The notes beneath the pieces are model-generated. The model worked only from the letters and a program-made list of their open reading frames with translations. It had not been told where the DNA came from and did not search any database. A stretch of 64,000 nt of DNA, taken from Sandarakinorhabdus sp. AAP62. GTDB lineage: Bacteria; Pseudomonadota; Alphaproteobacteria; Sphingomonadales; Sphingomonadaceae. Positions within the stretch are counted from its first letter, which is position 1; each line of letters opens with the position of its first letter. This document shows positions 1 to 9,216 of this stretch, one piece after another. A program made the position numbers and the translations under genes. The stretch spans positions 99,813 to 163,812 of the forward strand of contig NZ_ANFY01000006.1 of NCBI RefSeq assembly GCF_000331225.1. Reading direction: 5' to 3'.

Positions 1-2225
1 GTGGGCACCTTGTAGCTCAGATCAAGATCGAGACCATCGATGATGCGCTGGCCGACATTGATCGCAAACGACTGGAAGATGGCATCGATCCGCGCCGGCA
101 CCGGGCTCTGCGGTGGCGCTGCCGCAATGGCCGCCGCCACCTGCGCCGGGGTCGGATTGCGGATCACCGCGAAGCTGAAGAACGGGTTGTTGAACGCGTC
201 CGCCTGCGTCGGCTTGTAGACCAGATTCTTGTAGGTCACATTGTAGTAGGTGACGCTCAGCTTGAGGCCGGGGACAAAGCTGGGCGTGAAATCGGCGCCC
301 AGCGAGTAGGTTTCGGCCTCTTCCGGGGTCAGCGCCGGATTGCCGCCGCCCTGGTTGTAGATGTTCACGTTGTTGCCGAAGCCGGCGATGTTCAGGCCGA
401 TCTGCGGCACGCCGAAGATCGAGGTGATCAGGCCCATGTTCGGCGCGACAAAGCTGGTGCTCCACGAACCCCGCAACGACAGGTCCTTCACCGGTGCATA
501 GACCAGGCCAACCTTCGGATTGAAGGTACCGCCCAGCTGCTGGTAGTGGTCGTACCGGCCGGAAACCGACAGTTCCAGCCGCTCGATGCCGGGCATGCCG
601 TTCTGCGAGGTGAAGAACGGCAGGTTGATTTCGGCAAAGGCCGCCGCCACGAAGCGCGAAATCCGGTCGTCGCGCACCAGCAACTGGGTCGGGCCGGGCA
701 CGCCGCCGATCTGCAGCTGATCGGCCTGTTCGTCGCGGAACTCGGTGCCGACAGCCATGCGGGCGTCGCCGCCACCAAGGGCGAACAACGGGCCATCGGC
801 CTTCACCATCAGCTGGCGCAGAAACTGCGAGCTGTCATTGATCTGCGTGAAGCCATTGTCGATCTGGGCCAGCACGCCCGGATTGTTCTGGCCAGCCTGG
901 CCAAACGGGTTGAAGGCGGTGGTCAGCGTCGACCCATTGGCCAGATTCTGCGCCGCGATCAGATCGATTTCCGGCTGCGAGTTGAAATCGTTGGTCTTGG
1001 AATAATGGGTCATCACGTTGAGCAGCCAGCCACCGCCCAGCTTCACGTCGGCACCCAGCGTGATGGCCAGCACTTCGGATTTCTGCGTGTTCACCGGGTT
1101 GGGGAACAGGCCTTCGCCGTTGCGCACCACGCTCACGGTCTGGCCCGGCGTCAACGACACGCCCGGCGGCAGCAGCAGATAGGGATTGTTCTGCGGCACG
1201 GTGATGTTGAGGTTGCGTGGGTTGGCCACGCGCGAGGTTTCAAGGTTGGAATAATTGGCTTCGGCCCACAGCGTGACAGTGTCGTTCAGTTCCTGCCGGG
1301 CCGTCGCCAGCACCGAATAGCGCGTCGATTCCGGCACCACTTCCTGCGCCAGCTGGTTTTCGCAGCGGTTGCGGTTGGCGTTGCCGGTGGCAAACGACGG
1401 ATAGGCATAGACGGTACTGCCAATGGTGACGTTGGGCAGCGAGCAGGTGGTGGTGCGCCGGTCAATGCCGCCGCGGAACCGCTGATCGGCCCGGATGAAG
1501 GGGATTTCCTCGTTGGTGGGCGACTTGTTGGCGCTGTACTCGCCAACGATCATCACGTTGCCGGTGGACCATTTCTTGCCCCAGCCCAGCGCCAGGTTGC
1601 GCTTTTCATAGGAATGTTCGGGCGAGAAGCCGTAGGTGCCCTGCGCTTCGAAGCCATCCATGTCGCGGCGGTAGACGAAGTTGGCAACACCGGCGACGGC
1701 ATCGGAACCGTAAACGGCCGACGAACCATCGGCGACGATCTCAACGCGGCCGATGCCCAGCACCGGGATCATGCCCGGATCGGGCAGCACGGCTTCACCG
1801 CCGACGGCGGCCATGCGGTGGCCGTTGAACAGCGCCAGCGTCGCGAAGATGCCGATATTGTGGATGTTGGGCAGGAAACCGCCGGTGCGGAAACGGCCGG
1901 TGGTGGCCACTTCGTGATTGACGCCGAAGTTGCCAAGTTGCGGCACCAGGCTGAGCAGTTCCGACAGGTTGGCCGGCGCGTTGACCTTCACGAATTCCTG
2001 ATCGACGCCGATCAGCGGCGACCCGATCGGCGCGACGCCGCGGATGCTGGTGCCGGTCACCACGATTTCGGCGGCTTCCTCGGCAGCGCCGGACTTGTCA
2101 TCGGCTGCGGCTGCGGCTGTCTGGGCGGCAGCAGCCCCGGCGAGCGTGAACGCAAGTGCGGCAGCACCCGCCATGCAAGTGGCGCGGTGCAGTTGGCCCC
2201 GCTTCAGGAATAGGATGCGCGTCAT
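1..2225 (-). CDS. TonB-dependent outer-membrane receptor, 3' end cut by window edge
   Basis: The ATG (complement of 2223-2225) follows a strong GGGGGAG ribosome site, and the frame stays open to base 1, giving about 741 residues without the C-terminus. The N-terminus has basic residues, a hydrophobic Ala-rich signal segment ending near AAAAQ, then a plug region with EIVVTGTSIRG close to the start, typical of the TonB-box area. Later residues alternate Gly/aromatic/polar strands as in a 22-strand barrel. Its length and low-complexity N-terminus fit the large sphingomonad TBDR family for oligosaccharides or other big substrates; the substrate cannot be read here. It lies downstream of a CTGTATACAG palindrome that recurs before other genes of this island, so it is probably induced with the sugar-acid genes. 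The last barrel strands lie outside the window. Confidence 0.93.
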   Translation of the reverse strand, partial: MTRILFLKRGQLHRATCMAGAAALAFTLAGAAAAQTAAAAADDKSGAAEEAAEIVVTGTSIRGVAPIGSPLIGVDQEFVKVNAPANLSELLSLVPQLGNFGVNHEVATTGRFRTGGFLPNIHNIGIFATLALFNGHRMAAVGGEAVLPDPGMIPVLGIGRVEIVADGSSAVYGSDAVAGVANFVYRRDMDGFEAQGTYGFSPEHSYEKRNLALGWGKKWSTGNVMIVGEYSANKSPTNEEIPFIRADQRFRGGIDRRTTTCSLPNVTIGSTVYAYPSFATGNANRNRCENQLAQEVVPESTRYSVLATARQELNDTVTLWAEANYSNLETSRVANPRNLNITVPQNNPYLLLPPGVSLTPGQTVSVVRNGEGLFPNPVNTQKSEVLAITLGADVKLGGGWLLNVMTHYSKTNDFNSQPEIDLIAAQNLANGSTLTTAFNPFGQAGQNNPGVLAQIDNGFTQINDSSQFLRQLMVKADGPLFALGGGDARMAVGTEFRDEQADQLQIGGVPGPTQLLVRDDRISRFVAAAFAEINLPFFTSQNGMPGIERLELSVSGRYDHYQQLGGTFNPKVGLVYAPVKDLSLRGSWSTSFVAPNMGLITSIFGVPQIGLNIAGFGNNVNIYNQGGGNPALTPEEAETYSLGADFTPSFVPGLKLSVTYYNVTYKNLVYKPTQADAFNNPFFSFAVIRNPTPAQVAAAIAAAPPQSPVPARIDAIFQSFAINVGQRIIDGLDLDLSYKVP

Positions 2226-2536
2226 GCTTTCTCCCCCAACGCAGTTGCTGCCAGGCAGGCAATTCATGGCAATGGGGGGGACGGCGTCAGATCTGCTGCC
2301 GGATTTGCCGGCAATGTGGGCAGACCATCTGCCCACTCCACCCTCCCCACACACCACCATGCGCGCGCCCCTGCTGCATGGCAGGGCCTGTCACGACACC
2401 GGCTGGCCGCCACGCCTCTTCCGGGCAATGGCTTGCAACACTTGTAGACTGTATACAGATGGCGTCAACGCCAAACTGTAATAGGGTGCGGGGTGCATCG
2501 ATCAGAAGGCAATCAATCGCCCGGTGATGCAGAAAA
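2226..2536. other. Gene-free spacer upstream of the TBDR
   Basis: This 311-bp gap separates the TBDR start from the glcF stop, both on the minus strand. It holds the TBDR ribosome site and a perfect CTGTATACAG palindrome. No convincing gene is seen; short open frames here overlap the 3' end of glcF in the wrong frame. Confidence 0.7.
2443..2458. promoter_or_regulatory. Putative GntR-type operator, copy A
   Basis: The sequence TGTAGACTGTATACAG contains the perfect 10-bp palindrome CTGTATACAG (2449-2458). The same 16 bases recur exactly at 27014-27029. It lies about 220 bp upstream of the TBDR start. A GTATAC core is characteristic of several GntR/FCD-family operators (for example ExuR/UxuR sites); assigning it to the local regulator is inference. 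Confidence 0.6.
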
Positions 2537-3808
2537 TCAACAGTTTTGCGGCGAGAGACCCGGCGGCGTTGGCCCGCCACTGGCCCAATCCAGCAGTTCC
2601 ACCATGTGGACGATATGCAGTTCAGGCCCACCGCTCTGCCCAATCTGGCCGATGCAGCCGATGTTGCTGCTGGCCACGATCTGCGCGCCGGTGGCCGCCA
2701 GCGCCGCCTGCTTGCGGCGCTTGAGTTCGGCCGAAAGTTCGGGCTGCAGGATGGCATAGCTGCCGGCCGAACCGCAGCAGACATGGGCTTCGGCCGGATC
2801 GCGCACGTCAAAGCCGGCCGCCACCAGCAACTGGCGCGGCGCCGCCTTCACCTGCTGGCCGTGCTGCAGGGAACAGGCGCTGTGCCAGGCGACAGCGATG
2901 CCGGGAGGCAGCTGCGGCGGCAGCGGCGGCAACAGGGCCAGATATTCGGAAATGTCGCGCGCCTGGGCGGCAATGGCAGCGGCGCGGGCGGCCATGGCGG
3001 GATCATCGCCAAACAGCGCTGCATAATCCTTGATCACCGTGCCGCAGCCTGATGCGGTGATGATGATGGCATCCACCGGCCCCACCGCTTCCCAGGCTTC
3101 GATGTTGGCGCGGGCATGGGCGGCGGCGGCGGCTTCGCGGCCGAGGTGATGATCGAGCGCACCACAGCAGGCCGATTGCCGGGTGATCACCACCTCCACG
3201 CCATGACGGGCGAGCAGGCGCAGCGCCGCATCGTCGATGGCCGGACGCAGCACCGGCTGCACGCAGCCCAGGTGCAGGATAACCCGGCCAACGCGGGCAG
3301 CGGCCGGCAGCGGTGGCGCCAGGCGCTCGGCCAGACCTGCTGCCGGCACATCATCCGGCACCATCGCCAGCATGGCCGCCAGGCGGGCGGGCAGCAACGG
3401 CGCCAGCCCCCGCACCAGCCGGCCCGCGCGCAGAGCCAGGCGGAAAAGGCCGCGCCGGGTGAGCAGCGCCGGCAGCAGGGCGCGCAGCAGGCGATCGGGC
3501 AGCGGCCGGCGATGGGTGGTTTCGATATGGGCGCGGGCGGCATCAACCAGATGCATGTAATCCACCCCCGACGGGCAGGTGGTGGTGCACGACAGGCACG
3601 ACAGGCAGCGATCGATATGGTGCACGGCACGCGGGGACGGGGCAGCGGCCGGGTTGGCCAGCATATCCTTCATCAGCCAGATGCGGCCGCGCGGGCTGTC
3701 CAGCTCGTCGCCGGTGACCAGGTACGTCGGGCAAGTGGCAGTGCAGAAGCCGCAGTGCACGCATTTGCGGATGCGATCCTGCGCGGCGGCGACATCGATG
3801 CTGCTCAT
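2537..3808 (-). CDS. glcF: Glycolate/lactate oxidase iron-sulfur subunit GlcF
   Basis: The 423-residue product carries two 4Fe-4S motifs near the N-terminus: Cys16/19/22/26 (CVHCGFCTATCP) and Cys68/71/74/78 (CLSCLSCTTTCP). Two CCG-type cysteine-rich domains follow, seen as CCGALDHH and CCGSAGSY. This is the electron-transfer subunit of the three-part FAD/Fe-S 2-hydroxyacid oxidase, passing electrons from the flavin subunits to the quinone pool. The start MSSIDVAA overlaps the glcE stop by 4 nt (ATGA), so translation is coupled; an upstream in-frame extension would run far into glcE and is rejected. Glycolate versus D-lactate cannot be decided from the sequence, but the adjacent diketo-acid hydrolase produces one of these. 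Confidence 0.92.
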   Translation of the reverse strand: MSSIDVAAAQDRIRKCVHCGFCTATCPTYLVTGDELDSPRGRIWLMKDMLANPAAAPSPRAVHHIDRCLSCLSCTTTCPSGVDYMHLVDAARAHIETTHRRPLPDRLLRALLPALLTRRGLFRLALRAGRLVRGLAPLLPARLAAMLAMVPDDVPAAGLAERLAPPLPAAARVGRVILHLGCVQPVLRPAIDDAALRLLARHGVEVVITRQSACCGALDHHLGREAAAAAHARANIEAWEAVGPVDAIIITASGCGTVIKDYAALFGDDPAMAARAAAIAAQARDISEYLALLPPLPPQLPPGIAVAWHSACSLQHGQQVKAAPRQLLVAAGFDVRDPAEAHVCCGSAGSYAILQPELSAELKRRKQAALAATGAQIVASSNIGCIGQIGQSGGPELHIVHMVELLDWASGGPTPPGLSPQNC

Positions 3809-4938
3809 GCCGCGCCTCCCGGTGCCGCGGCGGGCGACAGGATGCCGGCGGGATCGAACAGCGCCTTCACTCGCGCCGACAGGGCGGCCACGCCCGGTTC
3901 CAGCGGCGCACGCGCCGGGATCGGGCCGTCGCCGCGCAGCCGTTCGGCATGGCCCTCGCGGCCGGCCGCCTGCGCCACCAGCGCATGCACATCGAGGTCG
4001 GCCGCACTGGCCGGCAGCAGCACCCAGGCCAGCGCGCCGGCCCAATCCAGCCGCAACCGCGCTGCTGGCGGCAGCAAGGCCGCCAATGCCGGCGCACGGC
4101 TGGCGGGCAGCGGACAGCGCCAGATGATTTCGTCGGCGCGGGCATGGCCATGAAGGCTGGCGATCGCCGCCCACAGCGCGCGGCTGGCGTCGCCCTCGAT
4201 CAGCTGGCCAGCGGGCAGCCGGGCGCGGGCGGCGTCCACCAAGGCTGGCAGCACGGCCGCGCTGGCCTCGATGCGCAACTGCACCGCGCCCTCACTCCAC
4301 GCCGCGCCGGTGATGCCGCCGTCGATCATCAGCGCATCGGCCATGATGCGCACTGCCTTGGCCGGCGTGTCGGCGGGGAGCAGCAGGGTCGCCTGCGCCG
4401 GCGCCAGCGGCAGCACTTTCAGGGTGATCTGAGTCAACACCGCCAGCGTGCCGCGTGAGCCGGTGAGCAGGCGCGGCAGATCAAAGCCCGTCACATTCTT
4501 CAGCACCTTGCCGCCAGCGGTTAAAATCTCGCCGCGCCCGGTCACACCCGAAAGGCCCAGCACATGATCACGGCAAGCCCCGGCGAACGGTCGGCGCGGG
4601 CCGGAAAGCCCGCTCGCAATGGCACCGCCGATCGTGCCATGGCCCAGCCCCCAGATGGCATCAGGCGAAGGCGGCTCGAACGCGAGGCACTGGCCGGATT
4701 GCGCCAGCAGTCGTTCGACATGATCGAGCGGCGCCGACGCTGGCAGGGTGAGCAGCAGCTCGGCCGGATCATGATCAATGCTGCCACCAAGACCGGTCAG
4801 ATCCAGGTCCGCCTCGGCTGGGCCAGGGCCGATGCCGGGCCGGCTGCCGCTGCCGGAAACGGCCAGCGACCGCCCATGCGCCGCTGCATCGCGGATCACT
4901 TCGGCCAGTTGCTCAGTCGTGGCAGGGCGACAGGCCAT
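3805..4938 (-). CDS. glcE: Glycolate/lactate oxidase FAD subunit GlcE
   Basis: The 377-residue product has a PCMH-type FAD-binding half with GSGSRPGIGP, GGAIASGLSGPRR and GKVLKNVTGFDLPRL, and a reduced C-terminal half, as expected for GlcE, the shorter FAD paralogue that partners GlcD. The start overlaps the glcD stop by one base (TGATG) and the stop overlaps the glcF start by 4 nt, so glcDEF is one tightly coupled unit. It acts at the inner face of the cytoplasmic membrane as part of the GlcDEF complex. The length is close to the family norm. Confidence 0.9.
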   Translation of the reverse strand: MACRPATTEQLAEVIRDAAAHGRSLAVSGSGSRPGIGPGPAEADLDLTGLGGSIDHDPAELLLTLPASAPLDHVERLLAQSGQCLAFEPPSPDAIWGLGHGTIGGAIASGLSGPRRPFAGACRDHVLGLSGVTGRGEILTAGGKVLKNVTGFDLPRLLTGSRGTLAVLTQITLKVLPLAPAQATLLLPADTPAKAVRIMADALMIDGGITGAAWSEGAVQLRIEASAAVLPALVDAARARLPAGQLIEGDASRALWAAIASLHGHARADEIIWRCPLPASRAPALAALLPPAARLRLDWAGALAWVLLPASAADLDVHALVAQAAGREGHAERLRGDGPIPARAPLEPGVAALSARVKALFDPAGILSPAAAPGGAA

Positions 4939-6422
4939 CAGAATCGGGGCAATTCAGGAAATGGCAGCCGCCCACCATGGACATGCATGGCGTTCATTTC
5001 GGCACAGCGCGACAGGGTGGGGAATAATTTGCCGGGATTGAGCAGGCCATGCGCGTCAAAAGCGCATTTCAGCCGGCTCTGCACCGCCAGATCGATGGCG
5101 CTGAACTGATGTTCCATCAGATCGCGCTTTTCCACACCCACGCCATGTTCGCCGGTCAGCACGCCGCCGGCATCAACGCAGGCTTTCAATATCGCGGCAC
5201 CGGCCGCTTCTGCCGCCGCGGTCTGGCCCGGCACCGATGCATCATACATCACCAGCGGGTGGAGATTGCCATCGCCTGCATGGAACACGTTGGCCACCCC
5301 CAGGCCGTGGCGGGCGACAATGGCGCTGATCTCGCCCAGCACCGCGCCAAGCTGCCGGCGCGGGATGGTGCCATCGACGCAATAATAATCCGACGCGATG
5401 CGACCCACGGCGGGAAACGCCGCCTTGCGCCCGGCCCAGAACAGCAGCCGCTGCGCTTCGTCGGTGGAGGCGCGCAGGTGGGTGCAGTTGTGAGCCTTGG
5501 CGATTTGGGTGATGCGGGCAAGCTGGTCGTCAACCTCGGCCGCGCTGCCATCGGCTTCCGCGATCATCAGCGCTGCCACATCGGTCGGGTAACCCGCCTG
5601 CACGAAATCCTCGGCCGCGCGGATGGCCGGTGCGTCCATCATCTCCAGCCCGGCCGGGATGATGCCAGCCGCGATGATCGCCGCCACACAGTCGCTGGCA
5701 TCGGCGACGGAGGGAAAGCCGAGCAGCAGCGCGCGCTGCGTCGCGGGTTTGGGCAGGATGCGCACCGTCGCTTCGGTGACGACGCCCAACAGCCCCTCCG
5801 AGCCACAGACCAGACCGAGCAGATCATAGCCGGCCTGCTCCTGCCCCGGGCCACCCAGGCGCAGCACCGTGCCATCGATCAGCACCAGTTCCACCCCCAG
5901 CAGATTGGGGCTGGTGGTGCCATATTTCAGGCAATGCACGCCGCCGGCATTTTCCGCGACATTGCCGCCAATCGAACAGGCAATCTGGCTCGACGGATCG
6001 GGCGCATAATAAAAGCCCTTGTGCGCAATGGCTTGCGATACGGCGAGATTGGTCACACCCGGCTGCACCACGGCGCAGCGATTGTCATAATCCACGCGCA
6101 ATATGCGGTTGAAGCGCGCCATGCCGAGCACGATGCCATCGGCCAGCGGCAGCGCCCCGCCCGACAGCGAGGTGCCCGATCCGCGTGCGACCACCTTCAC
6201 GCCATTGGCATGGCACCAGGCCAGCACCCGGCTCACCTGTTCCGTCGTGCGCGGCAACACCACGGCCAGCGGGCTTTGCCGGTACATCACCAGCCCATCG
6301 CTGCCATAGGGCGAGACGCCATCCACATCGGCGATCACCCCATCCGGCACGATGGTGCCAAGCGCAGCGGCGATTTCAACCTGTCGGGCCATGACAGCAG
6401 CGTCGGGTTCTGGCATCTTCAT
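4938..6422 (-). CDS. glcD: Glycolate/D-lactate oxidase catalytic FAD subunit GlcD
   Basis: The 494-residue product has the full FAD-linked oxidase layout: PCMH FAD-binding domain (VVARGSGTSLSGGALPL near 100; DPSSQIACSIGGNVAENAGG near 140-160) and the C-terminal FAD-oxidase domain with FHAGDGNLHPL and the terminal GEHGVGVEK. This is the substrate-oxidising subunit: a 2-hydroxyacid to a 2-oxoacid. It is the first gene of glcDEF and diverges from the pentonate-type dehydratase across a 110-bp promoter region holding a palindrome. The placement suggests co-induction to dispose of the glycolate or lactate released by the neighbouring pathway. The family also includes D-2-hydroxyglutarate and other dehydrogenases, so exact specificity is open. 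Confidence 0.92.
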   Translation of the reverse strand: MKMPEPDAAVMARQVEIAAALGTIVPDGVIADVDGVSPYGSDGLVMYRQSPLAVVLPRTTEQVSRVLAWCHANGVKVVARGSGTSLSGGALPLADGIVLGMARFNRILRVDYDNRCAVVQPGVTNLAVSQAIAHKGFYYAPDPSSQIACSIGGNVAENAGGVHCLKYGTTSPNLLGVELVLIDGTVLRLGGPGQEQAGYDLLGLVCGSEGLLGVVTEATVRILPKPATQRALLLGFPSVADASDCVAAIIAAGIIPAGLEMMDAPAIRAAEDFVQAGYPTDVAALMIAEADGSAAEVDDQLARITQIAKAHNCTHLRASTDEAQRLLFWAGRKAAFPAVGRIASDYYCVDGTIPRRQLGAVLGEISAIVARHGLGVANVFHAGDGNLHPLVMYDASVPGQTAAAEAAGAAILKACVDAGGVLTGEHGVGVEKRDLMEHQFSAIDLAVQSRLKCAFDAHGLLNPGKLFPTLSRCAEMNAMHVHGGRLPFPELPRF

Positions 6423-6452
6423 GCGATCATCCTGGGCTGCGACGGGTCTGGT

Positions 6453-6480
6453 TTGACAGGGTAAAACTGTCGTCTATATA
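6453..6480 (+). promoter_or_regulatory. Sigma70-type promoter of the dehydratase operon
   Basis: TTGACA at 6453-6458 and TATATA at 6475-6480 are separated by 16 bp, a near-consensus housekeeping promoter reading into the dehydratase gene that starts at 6533. The palindrome at 6461-6489 overlaps the spacer and the -10, so a bound repressor would block it. Confidence 0.6.
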
Positions 6481-6489
6481 CAGTTTTAC
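6461..6489. promoter_or_regulatory. Palindromic operator in the glcD/dehydratase divergent promoter
   Basis: Perfect 9-bp arms GTAAAACTG (6461-6469) and CAGTTTTAC (6481-6489) flank 11 bp. Inside lies CTATATACAG (6474-6483), whose complement CTGTATATAG is identical to the core of the site at 22677-22686. It sits over the -10 of the rightward promoter and could also control glcDEF on the left. Confidence 0.6.
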
Positions 6490-6532
6490 GGCGGCGCAAG
6501 ACGATAGACCGCGCCCGTGCGGGGGAGAACAA

Positions 6533-8350
6533 GTGGCAGACGGCGGCACCCCAGACAGCGGGAACCCCGGCAGGGCCCCGGATGGCAGCCGGCGGCGCCT
6601 GCGCTCGCAGGACTGGTTCGCCAATCCCGACCGGCCCGACATGGTGGCGGTCTATCTCGAGCGCTTCATGAATTATGGCCTCACACCGGCCGAATTGCGT
6701 TCTGGCCGTCCGATCATCGGCATCGCCCAGTCGGGCAGCGATCTCAACCCTTGCAACCGTGTGCACCTGCAACTGGCGCAGCGGGTCAAGGAAGGCATTC
6801 GCGACGCCGGCGGCATCGCCATGGAATTCCCGCTGCATCCGATCTTCGAGAATTGCCGCCGCCCTACCGCCGCGCTCGATCGCAACCTGGCCTATCTGGG
6901 GCTGGTCGAGATATTGAACGGCTATCCTCTCGATGGCGTGGTGCTCACCACCGGCTGCGACAAGACCACGCCCAGCGGCATCATGGCCGCCGCCACAATG
7001 GATCTGCCGGCCATCGTGCTGTCCGGCGGGCCGATGCTGGATGGCTGGCACGAAGGCAAGCGGGTCGGCTCCGGCGCGGTGATCTGGGCCAGCCGCAAGC
7101 GCCTCGCCGCCGGCGAGATCGACGAGGAGGGCTTCATCGCCGCTGCTGCCGCGTCCGCCACGTCGGTCGGTCATTGCAACACCATGGGCACCGCCTCCAC
7201 CATGAACGCCATCGCCGAAGCGCTGGGCCTGTCCCTGCCCGGCTGCGCGGCGATACCGGCGGCCTGGCGGGAACGGGCGCAATATGCCTACGCCACTGGG
7301 CACCGTATCGTCGAGATGGTGCGTGACGATCTGCGCCCCAGCCGCATCCTGACGCGGGAAGCCTTCCTTGATGCCATCACGCTCACCGCGGCGATCGGCG
7401 GTTCCACCAATGCCCAGCCGCACATCACCGCGATGGCCCGCCACGCCGGCCAGAACATCACGGTGGACGACTGGCGGGACCGGATGGGCGTGCCGCTGAT
7501 CCTCAACATGGCACCGGCAGGTACCCACCTCGGCGAAGGCTTTGCCCGCGCCGGCGGCGTTCCGGTGGTACTGAAGGAACTGGCCCGCGCCGGCCTCATC
7601 CACCCTGAACGGCTGACCGTAACCGGGCAGACGCTGGCAGCCAACATTGCCAACGCCCCAGATGCCGATGGTGACGTGATCCGCACCGTGGCCGATCCGC
7701 TCCGCCCCGCTGCCGGCCTGATGCCGATCAGCGGCAATCTGTTCGATTTCGCCATCCTGAAGGCCAGCGTGATCAGCGACGAGTTCCGCCGCCGCTACCT
7801 GGAGCGAACGGGAGCGCACGGCGTCTATGAAGGCCGCGCCATCGTGTTCGATGGCGGCGATGATTATCATCACCGCATCAACGATCCGGCGCTGGGGATC
7901 GATGCCGATTGCATCCTGGTCATGCGGGGCGCCGGCCCAATCGGCTGGCCGGGCAGCGCCGAAGTGGTCAACATGCAGCCGCCCGATGCGCTGATCCGCG
8001 CCGGCATCACCAGCCTGCCCACCATTGGCGATGGCCGCCAATCCGGCACGTCAGATTGCCCGTCGATCGTGCATTGCTCGCCCGAAGCGGCAGCTGGCGG
8101 GGGACTCGCCTGGCTGCGGACAGGTGACATCATCCGCATCGATCTCAATGCCGGCCGCTGCGACGCCCTGGTGGACGAAGCCGAAATCGCCCGCCGCATG
8201 GCCGAATGGCCGGCCGCTCCGCCAGCCAGCCACACCCCGTGGGAAGCGCTGTACCGCGCCCATGTCGGCAGCCTGGAAGGCGGCGCCGTGCTGGAATTCG
8301 CCGTGGATTTCCAGAAGGTCGGGGCGCGCCTGCCCCGGCACAACCACTGA
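6533..8350 (+). CDS. IlvD/EDD-family sugar-acid dehydratase, pentonate (xylonate/arabonate) type
   Basis: The 605-residue product starts at a GTG with a strong GGGGGAG ribosome site 5 nt upstream. It carries the family's cluster and metal cysteines in NPCNRVH, TTGCDKTTP and GHCNTMGTA, and the blocks RSQDWFANPDRPDMVAVYLE and LDRNLAYLGLVEIL that mark the pentonate-dehydratase branch (as in Caulobacter XylD and arabonate dehydratases) rather than IlvD of branched-chain amino-acid synthesis. Predicted reaction: aldonate to 2-keto-3-deoxy-aldonate plus water, in the cytoplasm. It is followed by a GntR regulator and an FAH-type hydrolase on the same strand, and divergent from glcDEF. Pentonate is favoured; 6-deoxyhexonates remain possible. 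Confidence 0.88.
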   Translation: MADGGTPDSGNPGRAPDGSRRRLRSQDWFANPDRPDMVAVYLERFMNYGLTPAELRSGRPIIGIAQSGSDLNPCNRVHLQLAQRVKEGIRDAGGIAMEFPLHPIFENCRRPTAALDRNLAYLGLVEILNGYPLDGVVLTTGCDKTTPSGIMAAATMDLPAIVLSGGPMLDGWHEGKRVGSGAVIWASRKRLAAGEIDEEGFIAAAAASATSVGHCNTMGTASTMNAIAEALGLSLPGCAAIPAAWRERAQYAYATGHRIVEMVRDDLRPSRILTREAFLDAITLTAAIGGSTNAQPHITAMARHAGQNITVDDWRDRMGVPLILNMAPAGTHLGEGFARAGGVPVVLKELARAGLIHPERLTVTGQTLAANIANAPDADGDVIRTVADPLRPAAGLMPISGNLFDFAILKASVISDEFRRRYLERTGAHGVYEGRAIVFDGGDDYHHRINDPALGIDADCILVMRGAGPIGWPGSAEVVNMQPPDALIRAGITSLPTIGDGRQSGTSDCPSIVHCSPEAAAGGGLAWLRTGDIIRIDLNAGRCDALVDEAEIARRMAEWPAAPPASHTPWEALYRAHVGSLEGGAVLEFAVDFQKVGARLPRHNH

Positions 8351-8489
8351 TCGGCACCAATGGCGGGACATTTGCCCAAGTCGCTGCCTGCCGGCTTGCG
8401 TGCCGGCGATTGCGGCCTATATGCTGTACAAAATGCTGGGTCACGCGCGGCAACAGTGCAGCGGCCTCAGCAAAGAGGAAACTGGCACC

Positions 8490-9167
8490 GTGGCGACTGC
8501 AGAACCCCTCGCCCTGACCGAGACGCCGTCCACCCTGCGCAACCATATCGCGCGCGCCTTGCGGCAGCAGATATTGGCGGGCCGGTACAAGCCGGGCGAC
8601 CGGCTGAACGAAAGCCAGATCGCGCGCGAATTTACCACGAGCCGCATTCCGGTGCGCGAGGCGTTGTCCCACCTGCAGGAACAGGGCCTGGTGATGAACC
8701 TGGAACGCCGCGGCATGTTCGTCATGCAGCTTTCCGAAACCGAGGTGCAGCAGATCAATTCACTGCGAATCGTGCTGGAAGCCGAAGCGATGAAGCTGGC
8801 GCGGGCCCACCTGACCCCCGAAATTCGCGCCCAGCTGGAAGAACTTGTGGACCAGATGGAGCATTGGGAGGGCCCGCTGGCCGAAGCCGCCGATCTGGAT
8901 CGCCGCTTCCACCAGTTGATCTGGCGCACCGCCGGCAATCCCTGGCTGGAACGCATGCTGGATCAACTGACGATCGCGCTGTTCGCCCACAAGACACTGG
9001 AACATGTGTCGCGCGAGATGCGGCAATGGCGGCTGAATCATCATCGCGAACTGCTCGACGTGGTGACTGGTGGCAACGCCGATCCGCGCATGGCGCTGCT
9101 CACCCACTTGCGCATGGCCTATTCCGAACCGGAGCGTTTCTCCAGCATGGCGCTGACCGACGATTGA
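8490..9167 (+). CDS. GntR-family regulator with FCD ligand domain
   Basis: The 225-residue protein has an N-terminal winged helix (LRNHIARALRQQILAGRYKP, then SRIPVREALSHLQEQGLV) and an all-helical FCD effector domain with the D/H metal-ligand pattern (DLDRRFHQLIW, NHHREL, LLTHLRMA). I chose GTG 8490 because AGAGGAA lies about 10 nt upstream; in-frame ATGs at 8421 and 8433 lack a ribosome site and fall inside a CTGTACA half-site that may serve autoregulation. Such proteins usually repress sugar-acid operons until an acid intermediate binds. It sits in the centre of the genes preceded by CTGTATACAG-like sites, making it the likely regulator; the link is inference. Confidence 0.88.
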   Translation: MATAEPLALTETPSTLRNHIARALRQQILAGRYKPGDRLNESQIAREFTTSRIPVREALSHLQEQGLVMNLERRGMFVMQLSETEVQQINSLRIVLEAEAMKLARAHLTPEIRAQLEELVDQMEHWEGPLAEAADLDRRFHQLIWRTAGNPWLERMLDQLTIALFAHKTLEHVSREMRQWRLNHHRELLDVVTGGNADPRMALLTHLRMAYSEPERFSSMALTDD

Positions 9168-9216
9168 ACCCCTGCCCGCTGGCAGGGACATTCCTGCCAG
9201 ATGAAAGGGCAAATCC

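Noticed and set aside
546..2213. A 555-codon open frame on the plus strand, antisense to the first TBDR
   Set aside because: High-GC third-position bias makes long antisense frames; the sense strand has a clear signal peptide, plug and barrel. The antisense translation is rich in His/Arg/Gln without motifs.
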